Assembly: GCA_963728475.1 (NCBI GenBank)
Contig: CAVSKL010000004.1
Location: 248,001-312,000 of the forward strand
Source: CAVSKL01 sp963728475 [NCBI: Candidatus Eiseniibacteriota bacterium]
GTDB lineage: Bacteria; Eisenbacteria; RBG-16-71-46; JABDJR01
Reading direction: 5' to 3'
DNA length: 64,000 bases
Within the stretch, counting starts at the first letter, position 1. Every line of letters starts with the position of its first letter. The notes beneath the pieces were generated by a model. It searched no databases. It was not told where the DNA came from and saw only the letters and a list, made by a program, of their open reading frames with translations. Position numbers and translations under genes: made by a program. Shown here in pieces: positions 54,653 to 63,009 of the stretch.

Positions 54653-55143
54653 GGCTCATCCTCTTCCGCCACGGGATCGCGGTGGACCGGGACGATCCCG
54701 CCTGCCCGCCCGACGACGAGCGCCCGCTCACCCCCAAGGGGGTCCGCCGCACCCGGAGTGCGGCCCGCGGCCTCCGCGCGGCGGGAGCGCGGCCGGAAGC
54801 GATCTACTCCAGCCCCCTCCTCCGCGCCCGCCAGACCGCGGCCCTGGCCGCGGAGGCGCTGGACATCCCGCCGGACGCGGTGCGGATCACCGGGCATCTC
54901 CGCCCCGAAGGCGATCCGGCGGCGGTGCTGGCCCTTCTTGCCCGCGCGGGCCACGCCGAAGCGCTTCTGGCCGGCCACGCCCCCAACTTGGACCGGGTGC
55001 TGGGGGCGGCGCTGCGGATCCGGGGGGAGCCGCCGGCCGCGCTCAAGAAGGCGGGAGCGGCGTACGTGGACTGGGAGCCGGGGGCGGCCGGCCTTCTCCG
55101 GTGGCTCCTCGAGCCGGGCGCTCTCCGCCGGCTCGGCGGCTGA
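54649..55143 (+). CDS. sixA: SixA-type phosphohistidine phosphatase
   Basis: The 164-residue histidine phosphatase has the R-H-G motif at residues 7-9 (L-I-L-F-R-H8-G-I-A), the S-S-P-L-L-R-A-R-Q-T-A motif and a C-terminal G-H-A-P-N-L-D. It removes phosphate from phospho-His; the short size is typical of SixA. GTG 54649 overlaps the CHAD stop as GTGA, and it is the last gene of the operon. SixA next to CHAD recurs in bacteria and may link phospho-histidine and polyphosphate. It faces apaH with an 11-base gap. Confidence 0.9.
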   Translation: MRLILFRHGIAVDRDDPACPPDDERPLTPKGVRRTRSAARGLRAAGARPEAIYSSPLLRARQTAALAAEALDIPPDAVRITGHLRPEGDPAAVLALLARAGHAEALLAGHAPNLDRVLGAALRIRGEPPAALKKAGAAYVDWEPGAAGLLRWLLEPGALRRLGG

Positions 55144-55154
55144 TCCGTCCGGCC

Positions 55155-55967
55155 TCAGCCCGGCTCCGGAGCCACCCGGTCGGCCAGCGGCTCCCCGAAC
55201 ACCGCGCCGTCCTCCCGCCGGTACGCGGTGAGCGTACCTCCCCACACGCAGCCGGTATCGAGCCCCACCGCGTCCGCGGCCACGTGCAGCCCCAGCGCGG
55301 CCCAGTGGGCGAAGAAGACCCGGGTGCCCGCGCTCTTCCGCCCCGGCGCCGCGTACCAGGGAACGCAGCCGGCTGGAGCCTTGGCCGGGGGGCCCGAGAA
55401 GTCGAGGCAGGCCTCTCCGCCCTCCCGCACGGTGCGGATGCGGGTGAGGAGCGCGGCCGCGACCGCGGGCCGGCGCGCGCCGGGAAGCGCGTCGCTCCAC
55501 CGGGGCAGGGGCAGGTAGAGCGCGGCCAGGTCTCCGCCTCCCCGCACCCACGCCGAGGCCTCGGCGGCCAGCCGCTCCGCGCCGGGGACGGTCCACGCCG
55601 GATGGAGCCCGGCGTGGACCAGCAACGCGCCCGCTTCCGCATGCAGGAGCGGCCGCGAGCGGAGCCAGGCCAGGAGCGCGTCGCGGTCGTGGGCGGCCAG
55701 CACCGCCTCCAGGGTGTCGCGCTTCTTGCGCGGGGCGGCGCCCGCGGCCCGGGCCAGGAGGTGGAGGTCGTGGTTCCCCAACACCGCGGTGAGGGCGTCC
55801 CCCTGGGCCGCCGCCCAGCGGAGCACCTCCAGCGAGGCGGGCCCCCGGTTCACCAGGTCGCCGGCCAGCCACAACCGGTCGCGCCCGGGGCGGTAGGCAA
55901 TGCGGTCCAGGAGGCGGGTCAGGGTGCGATGGCAGCCCTGGATATCGCCGATCACGTAAGTCGCCAT
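55155..55967 (-). CDS. apaH: Symmetrical diadenosine tetraphosphatase
   Basis: The 270-residue calcineurin-type phosphoesterase has G-D-I-Q-G-C-H, G-D-L-V-N-R-G-P and G-N-H-D-L-H-L, the three ApaH metal-site motifs. It cleaves Ap4A to two ADP and can remove Np4 caps from RNA. ATG 55967 gives the family N-terminus (M-A-T-Y-V-I-G-D). A CGCCGAGGCCTCGGCG palindrome lies inside the gene. It is monocistronic and convergent with the Ppx operon. ApaH next to a polyphosphate operon is consistent with nucleotide and phosphate stress. Confidence 0.92.
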   Translation of the reverse strand: MATYVIGDIQGCHRTLTRLLDRIAYRPGRDRLWLAGDLVNRGPASLEVLRWAAAQGDALTAVLGNHDLHLLARAAGAAPRKKRDTLEAVLAAHDRDALLAWLRSRPLLHAEAGALLVHAGLHPAWTVPGAERLAAEASAWVRGGGDLAALYLPLPRWSDALPGARRPAVAAALLTRIRTVREGGEACLDFSGPPAKAPAGCVPWYAAPGRKSAGTRVFFAHWAALGLHVAADAVGLDTGCVWGGTLTAYRREDGAVFGEPLADRVAPEPG

Positions 55968-56215
55968 GAGGCCGAACGCTATCCTCGCGGTTCCGGGCGC
56001 GCCGGGCTAGGGGCCGCCCCCCCGGGCGCCGATCATGGAGCGCGGGCCGGCGCGGGCCCGGGTCGGGTTGGACCGGTCCACGCTAGACGGACCCGCAGAG
56101 ATTTGACATCGTAACAGGCTGCGGCCCAGGACAAAGATCCGGCGCCGGCGCCCCCGAGCCGATTGCCGGGCCGGAGGCGTCCCCGCCGCACCAAACTTGG
56201 AGATCAGGACCGACC

Positions 56216-58771
56216 ATGACGCCTCGCTTCCAGCTCCTGCACGTCAAGCCCGCGCTCCCCGAGCGCCTCGACAAGCTGCGCGATCTCGCCTTCAACATCC
56301 GCTGGGTCTGGCATCCCGAGACCGCCGAGCTCTTCCAGCGGCTCGACCGCGGGCTCTGGGAGTCCACCGGCCACAACCCGGTCCGCATGCTCGGCACCAT
56401 CTCCCAGGACCGGCTGGAGTGGGCCGCCACCGACCCCGTGTTCCTGGCTCACATGGACCGGGCCTATGACGGGCTTCAGGAGCTTCTCGCCCGGTCGGCG
56501 TGGTTCCAGCGCTACCACCGCGACTTCGAGGGGATCAAGATCGCCTACTTCAGCGCCGAGTTCGGGCTGACCGAGTGCCTCCCCTTCTACTCCGGCGGCC
56601 TGGGGGTGCTGGCCGGCGACCACCTGAAGTCGGCGAGCGAGCTGGGGCTCCCGCTGGTGGGGGTGGGCCTGGCCTACAAGGTGGGGTACCTCGCGCAGTA
56701 CCTGAACGCCGACGGGTGGCAGCAAGAGGCCTACCACGAGAACGACTTCTACAACATGCCGCTCGCCCTGGAGACCAACGCCGAGGGGAAGCCGCTTCGC
56801 CTGGAGCTTCCCTTCCCCGGCCGCAAGGTGACGCTCCAGATCTGGCGGGCCCAGGTGGGACGGGTCCCGCTCTACCTCCTCGACTCCAATCTCTCCGAGA
56901 ACTCTCCCGAGGACCAGCGCATCACCTACCAGCTCTACGGCGGGGACAAGGAGACGCGCATCCAGCACGAGATCGTGCTCGGGATCGGCGGGGTGCGGGC
57001 GCTGAGGCTGCTCGGCATCAAGCCCGACGTGTGCCACATCAACGAAGGGCACGCGGCGTTCCTGGCGGTGGAGCGGGTGCGGCAAATCATGGCCGAGTAC
57101 GGGGTGGGGTTCGAGGAGGCGCGGCAGATCCTCTCCGCGTCCTCGATCTTCACCACCCACACCCCGGTCCCCGCCGGCTTCGACATCTTCGACGTCCACC
57201 TCATGAAGAAGTACTTCGAGGTGTTCGCGGGCGAGCTCGGCGTACCTTTCGAGACCCTCATGGACCTGGGGCGGGAGAAACCCGGCGACGGCGGGCAGCC
57301 GTTCAACATGGCGCTGTTCGCGGTCCGGAACTCCACCTACCGGAACGCGGTGAGCGCCCTCCACGGCAAGGTGTCGCGGAAGATGTGGGAGTCGGAGTGG
57401 AAGGACTACCCCGAGTCCGAGGTCCCGGTGGACAGCATCACCAACGGCGTCCACACCCGGAGCTGGATCTCGGTGGAGATGCAGAACCTCCTCAACCGCT
57501 ATCTGGGCCCCGGCTGGTCCGACAATCCCGCCGATACCGAGGCGTGGAAGCGGCTGGACCAGATTCCCGACGAGGAGCTGTGGCGGACCCACATGGCGTC
57601 CAAGGAACGGCTGGTGAGCTTCGCGCGGGAGCGGGTGGCCCTGCAGCTCCGCAACCGCGGCGGATCCTCGGTCGAGATCGCGGAGGCGCGGCGTATCCTC
57701 AGCCCCAACCGGCTCACCATCGGCTTCGCCCGCCGGTTCGCCGCCTACAAGCGGGCGGCCCTTATCCTGCGGGACCGCGACCGGCTGAAGCGCATCATCA
57801 ATTCCGCCGAGCGGCCGGTGCAGTTCATCTTCGCGGGCAAGGCCCATCCCGCCGACAGCGCGGGGAAGGAGCTGATCAAGCAGCTCGCCCACTTCGCCCG
57901 CGACGCCGAGATGCGGGACTCGGTGTCCTTCATCGAGAACTACGACATGAACGTGGCCCGCTACCTGGTGCAGGGAGTGGACGTGTGGCTCAACACCCCG
58001 CGCCGGCCCCTGGAAGCCAGCGGCACCAGCGGCATGAAGGCCGCCGCCAACGGGGCCCTCAACTTCTCCATCCTGGACGGATGGTGGGACGAGGGCTTCG
58101 ACAACGAGGTGGGCTGGGCGATCGGCCAGGGCGAGGTCTACGACGACCCCGAGTACCAGGACGAAGTGGAGGCCAACGCCCTCTACAATCTCCTGGAGCG
58201 GGAGGTGGTCCCGCTCTACTACCGGCGCGATTCCTCCGGGCTCTCCCAGGCCTGGATCGCCAAGATGAAGACCGCCATGGGACGCCTGGCCCCGGTGTTC
58301 AACACCAACCGCATGGTCAGCGAATACGCCGAGCGCTACTACATCCCCGCCGCCCGCCGGGCCGGCGAGTTCCTGAAGGGCGACCTGGCCCGGGTCAAGG
58401 ACCTGGTGGCGTGGGAGGAGTTCGTCGGCAAGCACTGGGGCGAGGTCCAGGTGGAGCGGGTGGAGCAGCTCGACGAGAACCACCTGCGTGTCGGCACCGA
58501 GGTCCCGGTGCGGGTCAAGGTCCGGCTGGGGGCGCTCAAGCCCGACCAGGTGAGCGTGGAGCTCTACCACGGCCAGGCCAACGTGGAGCGCCAGGTTCCC
58601 ACCGGCGCGGTCACCCCTCTCGAGGTGGAGCGCCAGGAGGACGGCTCCTGGTGGTACCGGGGGATGCTCCCCTGCCGGGCCAGCGGGCTCTACGGCTATG
58701 CGGTGCGGGTGCGGCCGGCGCATCCCGACGCCCTCGTCCCCAACGAGAGCACCCTCATCAGCTGGTACTGA
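56216..58771 (+). CDS. glgP: Alpha-glucan (glycogen/maltodextrin) phosphorylase
   Basis: The 851-residue GT35 enzyme has the N-terminal DUF3417 segment (about 10-115) found in the shorter bacterial/archaeal type. The catalytic GT-B core contains Y-F-S-A-E-F-G-L-T-E, G-G-L-G-V-L-A-G-D-H and the PLP-binding Lys608 in E-A-S-G-T-S-G-M-K-A-A-A-N-G. It releases glucose-1-phosphate from storage or imported glucans. ATG 56216 opens the family sequence. A TTGACA at 56103 may be a -35, but no matching -10 is clear. It forms a single-gene unit between apaH and the TPR genes. Confidence 0.94.
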   Translation: MTPRFQLLHVKPALPERLDKLRDLAFNIRWVWHPETAELFQRLDRGLWESTGHNPVRMLGTISQDRLEWAATDPVFLAHMDRAYDGLQELLARSAWFQRYHRDFEGIKIAYFSAEFGLTECLPFYSGGLGVLAGDHLKSASELGLPLVGVGLAYKVGYLAQYLNADGWQQEAYHENDFYNMPLALETNAEGKPLRLELPFPGRKVTLQIWRAQVGRVPLYLLDSNLSENSPEDQRITYQLYGGDKETRIQHEIVLGIGGVRALRLLGIKPDVCHINEGHAAFLAVERVRQIMAEYGVGFEEARQILSASSIFTTHTPVPAGFDIFDVHLMKKYFEVFAGELGVPFETLMDLGREKPGDGGQPFNMALFAVRNSTYRNAVSALHGKVSRKMWESEWKDYPESEVPVDSITNGVHTRSWISVEMQNLLNRYLGPGWSDNPADTEAWKRLDQIPDEELWRTHMASKERLVSFARERVALQLRNRGGSSVEIAEARRILSPNRLTIGFARRFAAYKRAALILRDRDRLKRIINSAERPVQFIFAGKAHPADSAGKELIKQLAHFARDAEMRDSVSFIENYDMNVARYLVQGVDVWLNTPRRPLEASGTSGMKAAANGALNFSILDGWWDEGFDNEVGWAIGQGEVYDDPEYQDEVEANALYNLLEREVVPLYYRRDSSGLSQAWIAKMKTAMGRLAPVFNTNRMVSEYAERYYIPAARRAGEFLKGDLARVKDLVAWEEFVGKHWGEVQVERVEQLDENHLRVGTEVPVRVKVRLGALKPDQVSVELYHGQANVERQVPTGAVTPLEVERQEDGSWWYRGMLPCRASGLYGYAVRVRPAHPDALVPNESTLISWY

Positions 58772-58884
58772 CGGCGCCGCGGCTCCGGAATAGCCCTCCC
58801 CCGGACCGGGTATTCATGGGGAACGGTGGGGCGTAAGGTCCCATCCGGCAGCGGTTTGCCGATTCGGGGGCGCCGGGTCCTCGG

Positions 58885-58913
58885 TTGACACCCGCCGGGA
58901 CCGCGCCTAAAAT
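58885..58913 (+). promoter_or_regulatory. Consensus-like promoter for the TPR-cyclophilin group
   Basis: TTGACA (58885-58890) and TAAAAT (58908-58913) with a 17-base spacer, the closest match to housekeeping consensus in the window. The start ATG is about 73 bases on. Confidence 0.8.
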
Positions 58914-58986
58914 GGCGCGCTGCGCGAACTTTCGCCTTTCCGCCGTCGCCCGATTCGAACTCCAGGGGAGGAGTAGGAAGCCACTC

Positions 58987-59754
58987 ATGCATGCGGTAAA
59001 CCAAGCAGCCCGTCGCGAGGCCGGATCGGGCAACGGGCTGCGGGGTCCCGGAGGGACCCTGCTCTCGAGACTCTCCGGGGCCGGGTGGATCGCCGTCCTG
59101 GCGGTCGCGCTCTGTCCCGCGTTCGCGGCCGCCCAGACCGGACAGGGGCTCCTGGGCGGCGGTGTGGAGAAGCAACCCGCCGATTCCGCGGCGCTGAAGG
59201 CCAAGATCGGCCGGCTGGAGAACCAGGTCGCGGCCGACACCACGAACTACCGGCTCCAGTACCAGCTCGGCAACGCCTACTACGACGCCGAGTCCCTGGA
59301 CCTGGCCCGGCAGCATTTCGAAGCCGCCGTCCGCCACAATCCCAAGTACGTGGAGGCGCTGGTCAACCTGGGCAACGTCCTGGTCGACCAGAACCAGGCC
59401 GACAAGGCGGTGCCCTATTTCGAAAAGGCGCTGTCGATCAACCCCGAGGACTGCAAGGCCCGCAGCAACCTGGGCAATGCCTATTACGCCCAGAGCCGGT
59501 TCCCGGACGCCATGTTCGAGTACAAGCGGGCGGTTTCCATCGATCCGAAGTGCTACTCCGCGCTCTACAACATTGGAGTGGCCTTCGCCGACGCCGGACT
59601 TTTCCGGGAAGCGGTCAACTACTGGAAGCAAGTGATTCAGATCGCCCCCGGCACGGATGCGGCGCGGAACGCGGAGGAGAACACCAAGATCCTCGCGCGG
59701 TTCACCTCGGCCCCGCCGGTCCCCCCCGCCGTCAAGAAGGGTGCGAAGAACTGA
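58987..59754 (+). CDS. Secreted TPR protein
   Basis: The 255-residue protein has a long signal peptide (about 1-42, hydrophobic W-I-A-V-L-A-V-A-L-C-P-A-F-A-A-A). Four TPR-like units follow (e.g. Y-Q-L-G-N-A-Y-Y-D-A-E-S-L-D-L-A-R and A-L-V-N-L-G-N-V-L-V-D). It is likely periplasmic and a protein-binding scaffold. ATG 58987 sits after a GGGAGGAG stretch. It precedes a second TPR gene by 80 bases. Function unknown. Confidence 0.8.
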   Translation: MHAVNQAARREAGSGNGLRGPGGTLLSRLSGAGWIAVLAVALCPAFAAAQTGQGLLGGGVEKQPADSAALKAKIGRLENQVAADTTNYRLQYQLGNAYYDAESLDLARQHFEAAVRHNPKYVEALVNLGNVLVDQNQADKAVPYFEKALSINPEDCKARSNLGNAYYAQSRFPDAMFEYKRAVSIDPKCYSALYNIGVAFADAGLFREAVNYWKQVIQIAPGTDAARNAEENTKILARFTSAPPVPPAVKKGAKN

Positions 59755-59834
59755 CCCCCCTCGGCGGGAGGCCGCCCGGACCGGCGATCCAGGTCGACCC
59801 GCATTGCCGCAGACAGCTGCGAAAGGAGCCGAAG

Positions 59835-61073
59835 ATGAACCGACCCCTGCGTTTCTTTGCCGTCCTGGGACTGGCGGCGGTGCTCATCGCACCCGCGCTG
59901 GCCTACGCCCAGGACTCGACCGGCGACGCCACCGCCGGCATGAGCAAGGCCCAGAAGTATTACCTCCACGGCGTGGAGCTGATGAACAACCTCAAGTATC
60001 TCGACGCGGTGGAGCAGTTCCAGCTCGCCATCGACGAGAACCCCAAGTACGTGGACGCGTTCCGGCGGCTGGCGCTGGCCTACACCGAGATGGCCAAGTC
60101 CGACGCCGACTACTACCAGGACGCCCTCGACACCTATCAGCAGCTCCAGAAGCTGCTCCCGGACACCGACGTGGGCGTACGCAAGAACATCGCCTACGTC
60201 CAGGCGGCGATGGGGGACCTGGACGACGCGATCTCGACCTACCAGCAGATCCTCACCGTCACCCCGCAGGACTGCTCGGCCTGGGACGCCATCGGCGGGG
60301 CCCAGCGGCAGATGGCGCTGAAGATCAAGGAAGCCAAGGGCGACTCCGCTCCCGAGTACAAGGCGCGGCTGGACCAGTCGGTGCAGGCGTTCCAGAAGGA
60401 AGCCGAGGTCTGCCCCGATTCCCTGGGGGCGTATAACGCCCTCGGCGAGCTCTACTTCAACGCCGGGGAGAACCAGAAGGCGGCCGCGGTCTATGCCAAG
60501 CTGTTCGAGAAGAACCCCAACGACGTGAACGTCGCCAGCCGCCTCGCCTATCTCTACGTTCAGGACGAGAACTGGGCCAAGGCGGCCGAGGCCTACAAGC
60601 AGCTCCTCGCCCTGGATTCCACCCGGGTCAACGACCGGGCGATCTACGCCAAGGCGCTCCAGAAGCTGGGCCGGACCCAGGAGGCGGTCGACCAGTACAT
60701 GCGGCTCATCTCCGACGACCCCTCCAAGGCCACCCTCTACTGCAACATCGCGTTCATCTACATCGATTCCAACCAGGAAGAGAAGGCGATCGAGACCGCG
60801 ATGAAGGGAATCGGGGAGAACGCCCCGGTTCAGCCGTGCCTCTACGCGGCCTGGGGGAAGGGGCTGGAGCTGCGGGCCACCGCCCAGCTCGCCAAGTACG
60901 ACTACGACCGCGCCGTTTCCACCTACGGCGAGGCGAAGATCAAGTTCCAGTCCCCCGTGGTGATGGGCGACGCGAACTTCGGCAAGTACGCCAAGAACGA
61001 GCTGTTGCGGCTGGACCAGCTGATCGAGCGGGCCAAGCAGATGAAGGCCAAGGACGCGCAGGCCAACCACTAG
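59835..61073 (+). CDS. Secreted TPR-repeat protein
   Basis: The 412-residue protein has a signal peptide cut near residue 25 (A-L-A-Y-A-Q-D). About eight TPR units follow across residues 40-370 (e.g. Y-L-D-A-V-E-Q-F-Q-L-A-I-D-E-N-P and A-A-E-A-Y-K-Q-L-L-A-L-D-S). ATG 59835 follows AAAGGAG. It is a periplasmic scaffold, probably co-transcribed with the TPR gene before and the cyclophilin after; TPR proteins and a peptidyl-prolyl isomerase together suggest envelope protein folding. Function is inference. Confidence 0.82.
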   Translation: MNRPLRFFAVLGLAAVLIAPALAYAQDSTGDATAGMSKAQKYYLHGVELMNNLKYLDAVEQFQLAIDENPKYVDAFRRLALAYTEMAKSDADYYQDALDTYQQLQKLLPDTDVGVRKNIAYVQAAMGDLDDAISTYQQILTVTPQDCSAWDAIGGAQRQMALKIKEAKGDSAPEYKARLDQSVQAFQKEAEVCPDSLGAYNALGELYFNAGENQKAAAVYAKLFEKNPNDVNVASRLAYLYVQDENWAKAAEAYKQLLALDSTRVNDRAIYAKALQKLGRTQEAVDQYMRLISDDPSKATLYCNIAFIYIDSNQEEKAIETAMKGIGENAPVQPCLYAAWGKGLELRATAQLAKYDYDRAVSTYGEAKIKFQSPVVMGDANFGKYAKNELLRLDQLIERAKQMKAKDAQANH

Positions 61074-61101
61074 CCCGGACCGGCCGGTGCACGGAGGACC
61101 C

Positions 61102-61797
61102 ATGATTCGTCGAATCCTGAACGCGGTGGCCATCTGGGCGGGGGTGGCGGTGCTGGCGGCGGCGGTTCCCGTGGCGGCGCGGGCCCAGGACGCGGACACG
61201 TCCGCGCCCGCCGGCGCCGCCGCGGGGGATTCGACCGCGGCCGCCCCGCCGGCCGGGAACCCGCGGGTGTCCATCACCGTGGCCATCGAGGGGGAGGACG
61301 GGAAGGACACCCCGCTCGGCACCTTCGTGATCGAACTCTATCCCGAGGACGCCCCCCGGCACGTGGAGAACTTCCTGAAGCTGGTCAAGAGCGGGTACTA
61401 CGAGGGCACCACCTTCCATCGCATCGTCCCCGGTTTCATCGTGCAGGGCGGCGACCCCATCTCCAAGAGCGACTGGCGGAGTCCCAAGGTCGGTACCGGC
61501 GGTCCCGACTACACCCTGCCCGCCGAGATCAAGCGCAGCCATCTGCGGGGCTCGGTGGCCGCCGCCCGGAAGCCGGATCTGGTGAACCCGAACCGGGAGT
61601 CGAGCGGGAGCCAGTTCTATATCTGCCTGGCCGACCTTCCCGGCCTGGACCGGGACGGCTACACCGTGTTCGGCCAGGTGGTGGACGGGATGGACGTGGT
61701 GGACAAGATCGCCCGGGTGAAGAACGCGGGCACTTCCGCTCAGAACCGCGCCCTGGTCAAGGTCGCCATGACCAAGGTCAAGGAAGTCTCCCCCTAA
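61102..61797 (+). CDS. Exported cyclophilin-type peptidyl-prolyl isomerase
   Basis: The 231-residue protein has a signal peptide (about 1-27, ending A-A-R-A-Q), a short Ala/Pro spacer and a cyclophilin domain. The domain has F-H-R-I-V-P-G-F-I-V-Q-G-G-D (catalytic Arg, Phe) and G-S-Q-F-Y-I-C-L. It speeds cis-trans isomerisation of prolyl bonds in the periplasm. ATG 61102 is preferred over GTG 61087 because GGAGG (61093-61097) lies just upstream. The gene ends in a hairpin terminator. Confidence 0.9.
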   Translation: MIRRILNAVAIWAGVAVLAAAVPVAARAQDADTSAPAGAAAGDSTAAAPPAGNPRVSITVAIEGEDGKDTPLGTFVIELYPEDAPRHVENFLKLVKSGYYEGTTFHRIVPGFIVQGGDPISKSDWRSPKVGTGGPDYTLPAEIKRSHLRGSVAAARKPDLVNPNRESSGSQFYICLADLPGLDRDGYTVFGQVVDGMDVVDKIARVKNAGTSAQNRALVKVAMTKVKEVSP

Positions 61798-61823
61798 CCG
61801 CCGGCCGGGGTGTCTCTCCTTTC

Positions 61824-61854
61824 GGGGCCGCCTCCGCCGGGGGGCGGCCCCTTT
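61824..61854 (+). terminator. Hairpin terminator after the cyclophilin gene
   Basis: GGGGCCGCC (61824-61832) pairs perfectly with GGCGGCCCC (61843-61851), followed by TTT and a pyrimidine tract. Confidence 0.65.
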
Positions 61855-61858
61855 CCCT

Positions 61859-61864
61859 TATACT
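61859..61864 (+). promoter_or_regulatory. Possible -10 element of a leaderless transcript
   Basis: TATACT ends eight bases before ATG 61873, so transcription would begin at the start codon. It overlaps the end of the terminator tract and has no visible -35. Confidence 0.35.
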
Positions 61865-61872
61865 CCGAACCC

Positions 61873-63009
61873 ATGCCGATCTATCTGGACTACAACGCCG
61901 GCGCTCCGCTCCGGGGGGAGGCGCGCGCCGCCGTCGAGCGGTGGCTCGACGGCCCCGCCGCCAATCCCTCCAGCGTGCACGTCTTCGGCCAGCGGGCGAG
62001 GGCGGCGGTGGATCGCGCCCGGCGCGCGGTGCGCGAGCTGGCCGGCGGGCCCTCGGGTGACGTGATCTTCACCGGGTCCGGCACCGAGGCGGCGGCGGGC
62101 GCGATCCTGGGCGCGGGCCGGGGGGCGCGGGGACGGCACGCGGTGGCCTCGGGGGTGGAGCACAGCGCCGTCCGGGAGGCGCTGGCGGTGCTGGCCGCGA
62201 ACGGCTGGGAGGTGACCCTGGTGCCTCCGAATGCGAACGGGAGGGTGGAGCCCGCCGCCTTCGGCGCCGCGCTCGGTCCGGAGACCGCCCTGGTGTCGCT
62301 GGTCCACGGGGAAAGCGAGACGGGGGTGGTGCAGCCGGTGGCCGAGGTCGGGGCGCTCTGCCGCGAGCACGGCGCGCTCTTCCACGTGGACGCGGTCCAG
62401 AGCGCGGGCAAGATCCCGGTGGCGGCGGAGGCGTGGGGGGCGGACCTGGTCTCGGTGGCCGCGCACAAGCTGGGGGGGCCGGCCGGGGTGGGGGCGCTGT
62501 GGCGCCGGGCCGGGGTGCGGCTGGCGCCGCTCATCCCCGGCACCCAGGAAGGGGGGCTCCGGGGCGGTACCCACAACACCGCCGGGATCGCCGGCTTCGG
62601 GGCGGCGGCGCTGGCCGCGCTCCGGGACGGCCCCCGGGAGGCGGCGCGCGGCGCCGCGCTCCGCGCGCGGCTGGAGGAGCGGGTGCTCCGGGAGATCCCC
62701 CGCGCCCGGCTCACCGGCGCCAGGGCCGAGCGGCTTCCCAACACCGCCCACTTCACCTTCGGAGAGGACCTCGACCTGGACCTGGTGCCGGCCCTCGACC
62801 TGGCCGGGTTCGCGGTCTCCGCGGGCTCCGCCTGCACCTCGGGTTCCGAGGAACCGAGCGCGGTGCTCCTGGCCATGGGCTTCCCCCCCCGGGCCGCGCG
62901 CTCGGCGGTGCGGGTGAGCCTCGGAGCCGCCACCACCGAGGCCGAGGTGGACGCCTTCGCCCTCGCCCTGGCCGGGCTCGTCAACGCCCCGGCGGAGAGC
63001 CGCCGGTGA
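61873..63009 (+). CDS. Cysteine desulfurase (NifS/IscS family)
   Basis: The 378-residue class V PLP enzyme has Y-L-D-Y-N-A-G-A-P at the start, the PLP Lys199 in A-A-H-K-L-G-G-P and the persulfide Cys321 in S-A-G-S-A-C-T-S-G. It transfers sulfur from cysteine as a persulfide. ATG 61873 is the family start. The directly following mnmA (GTGA overlap) suggests that it supplies sulfur for tRNA 2-thiouridine; it may also serve Fe-S assembly. The short S-A-C-T-S-G loop is of the group I NifS/IscS type. Confidence 0.92.
   Translation: MPIYLDYNAGAPLRGEARAAVERWLDGPAANPSSVHVFGQRARAAVDRARRAVRELAGGPSGDVIFTGSGTEAAAGAILGAGRGARGRHAVASGVEHSAVREALAVLAANGWEVTLVPPNANGRVEPAAFGAALGPETALVSLVHGESETGVVQPVAEVGALCREHGALFHVDAVQSAGKIPVAAEAWGADLVSVAAHKLGGPAGVGALWRRAGVRLAPLIPGTQEGGLRGGTHNTAGIAGFGAAALAALRDGPREAARGAALRARLEERVLREIPRARLTGARAERLPNTAHFTFGEDLDLDLVPALDLAGFAVSAGSACTSGSEEPSAVLLAMGFPPRAARSAVRVSLGAATTEAEVDAFALALAGLVNAPAESRR

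Noticed and set aside
56103-56135. TTGACA before glgP as a full promoter
   Set aside because: The sequence at the -10 distance is GC-rich and does not resemble TATAAT.
58940-58965. GATTCGAACTCC resembling a tRNA 3' end
   Set aside because: The 5-bp T-stem does not pair and no cloverleaf can be drawn; it lies in the leader of the TPR gene.
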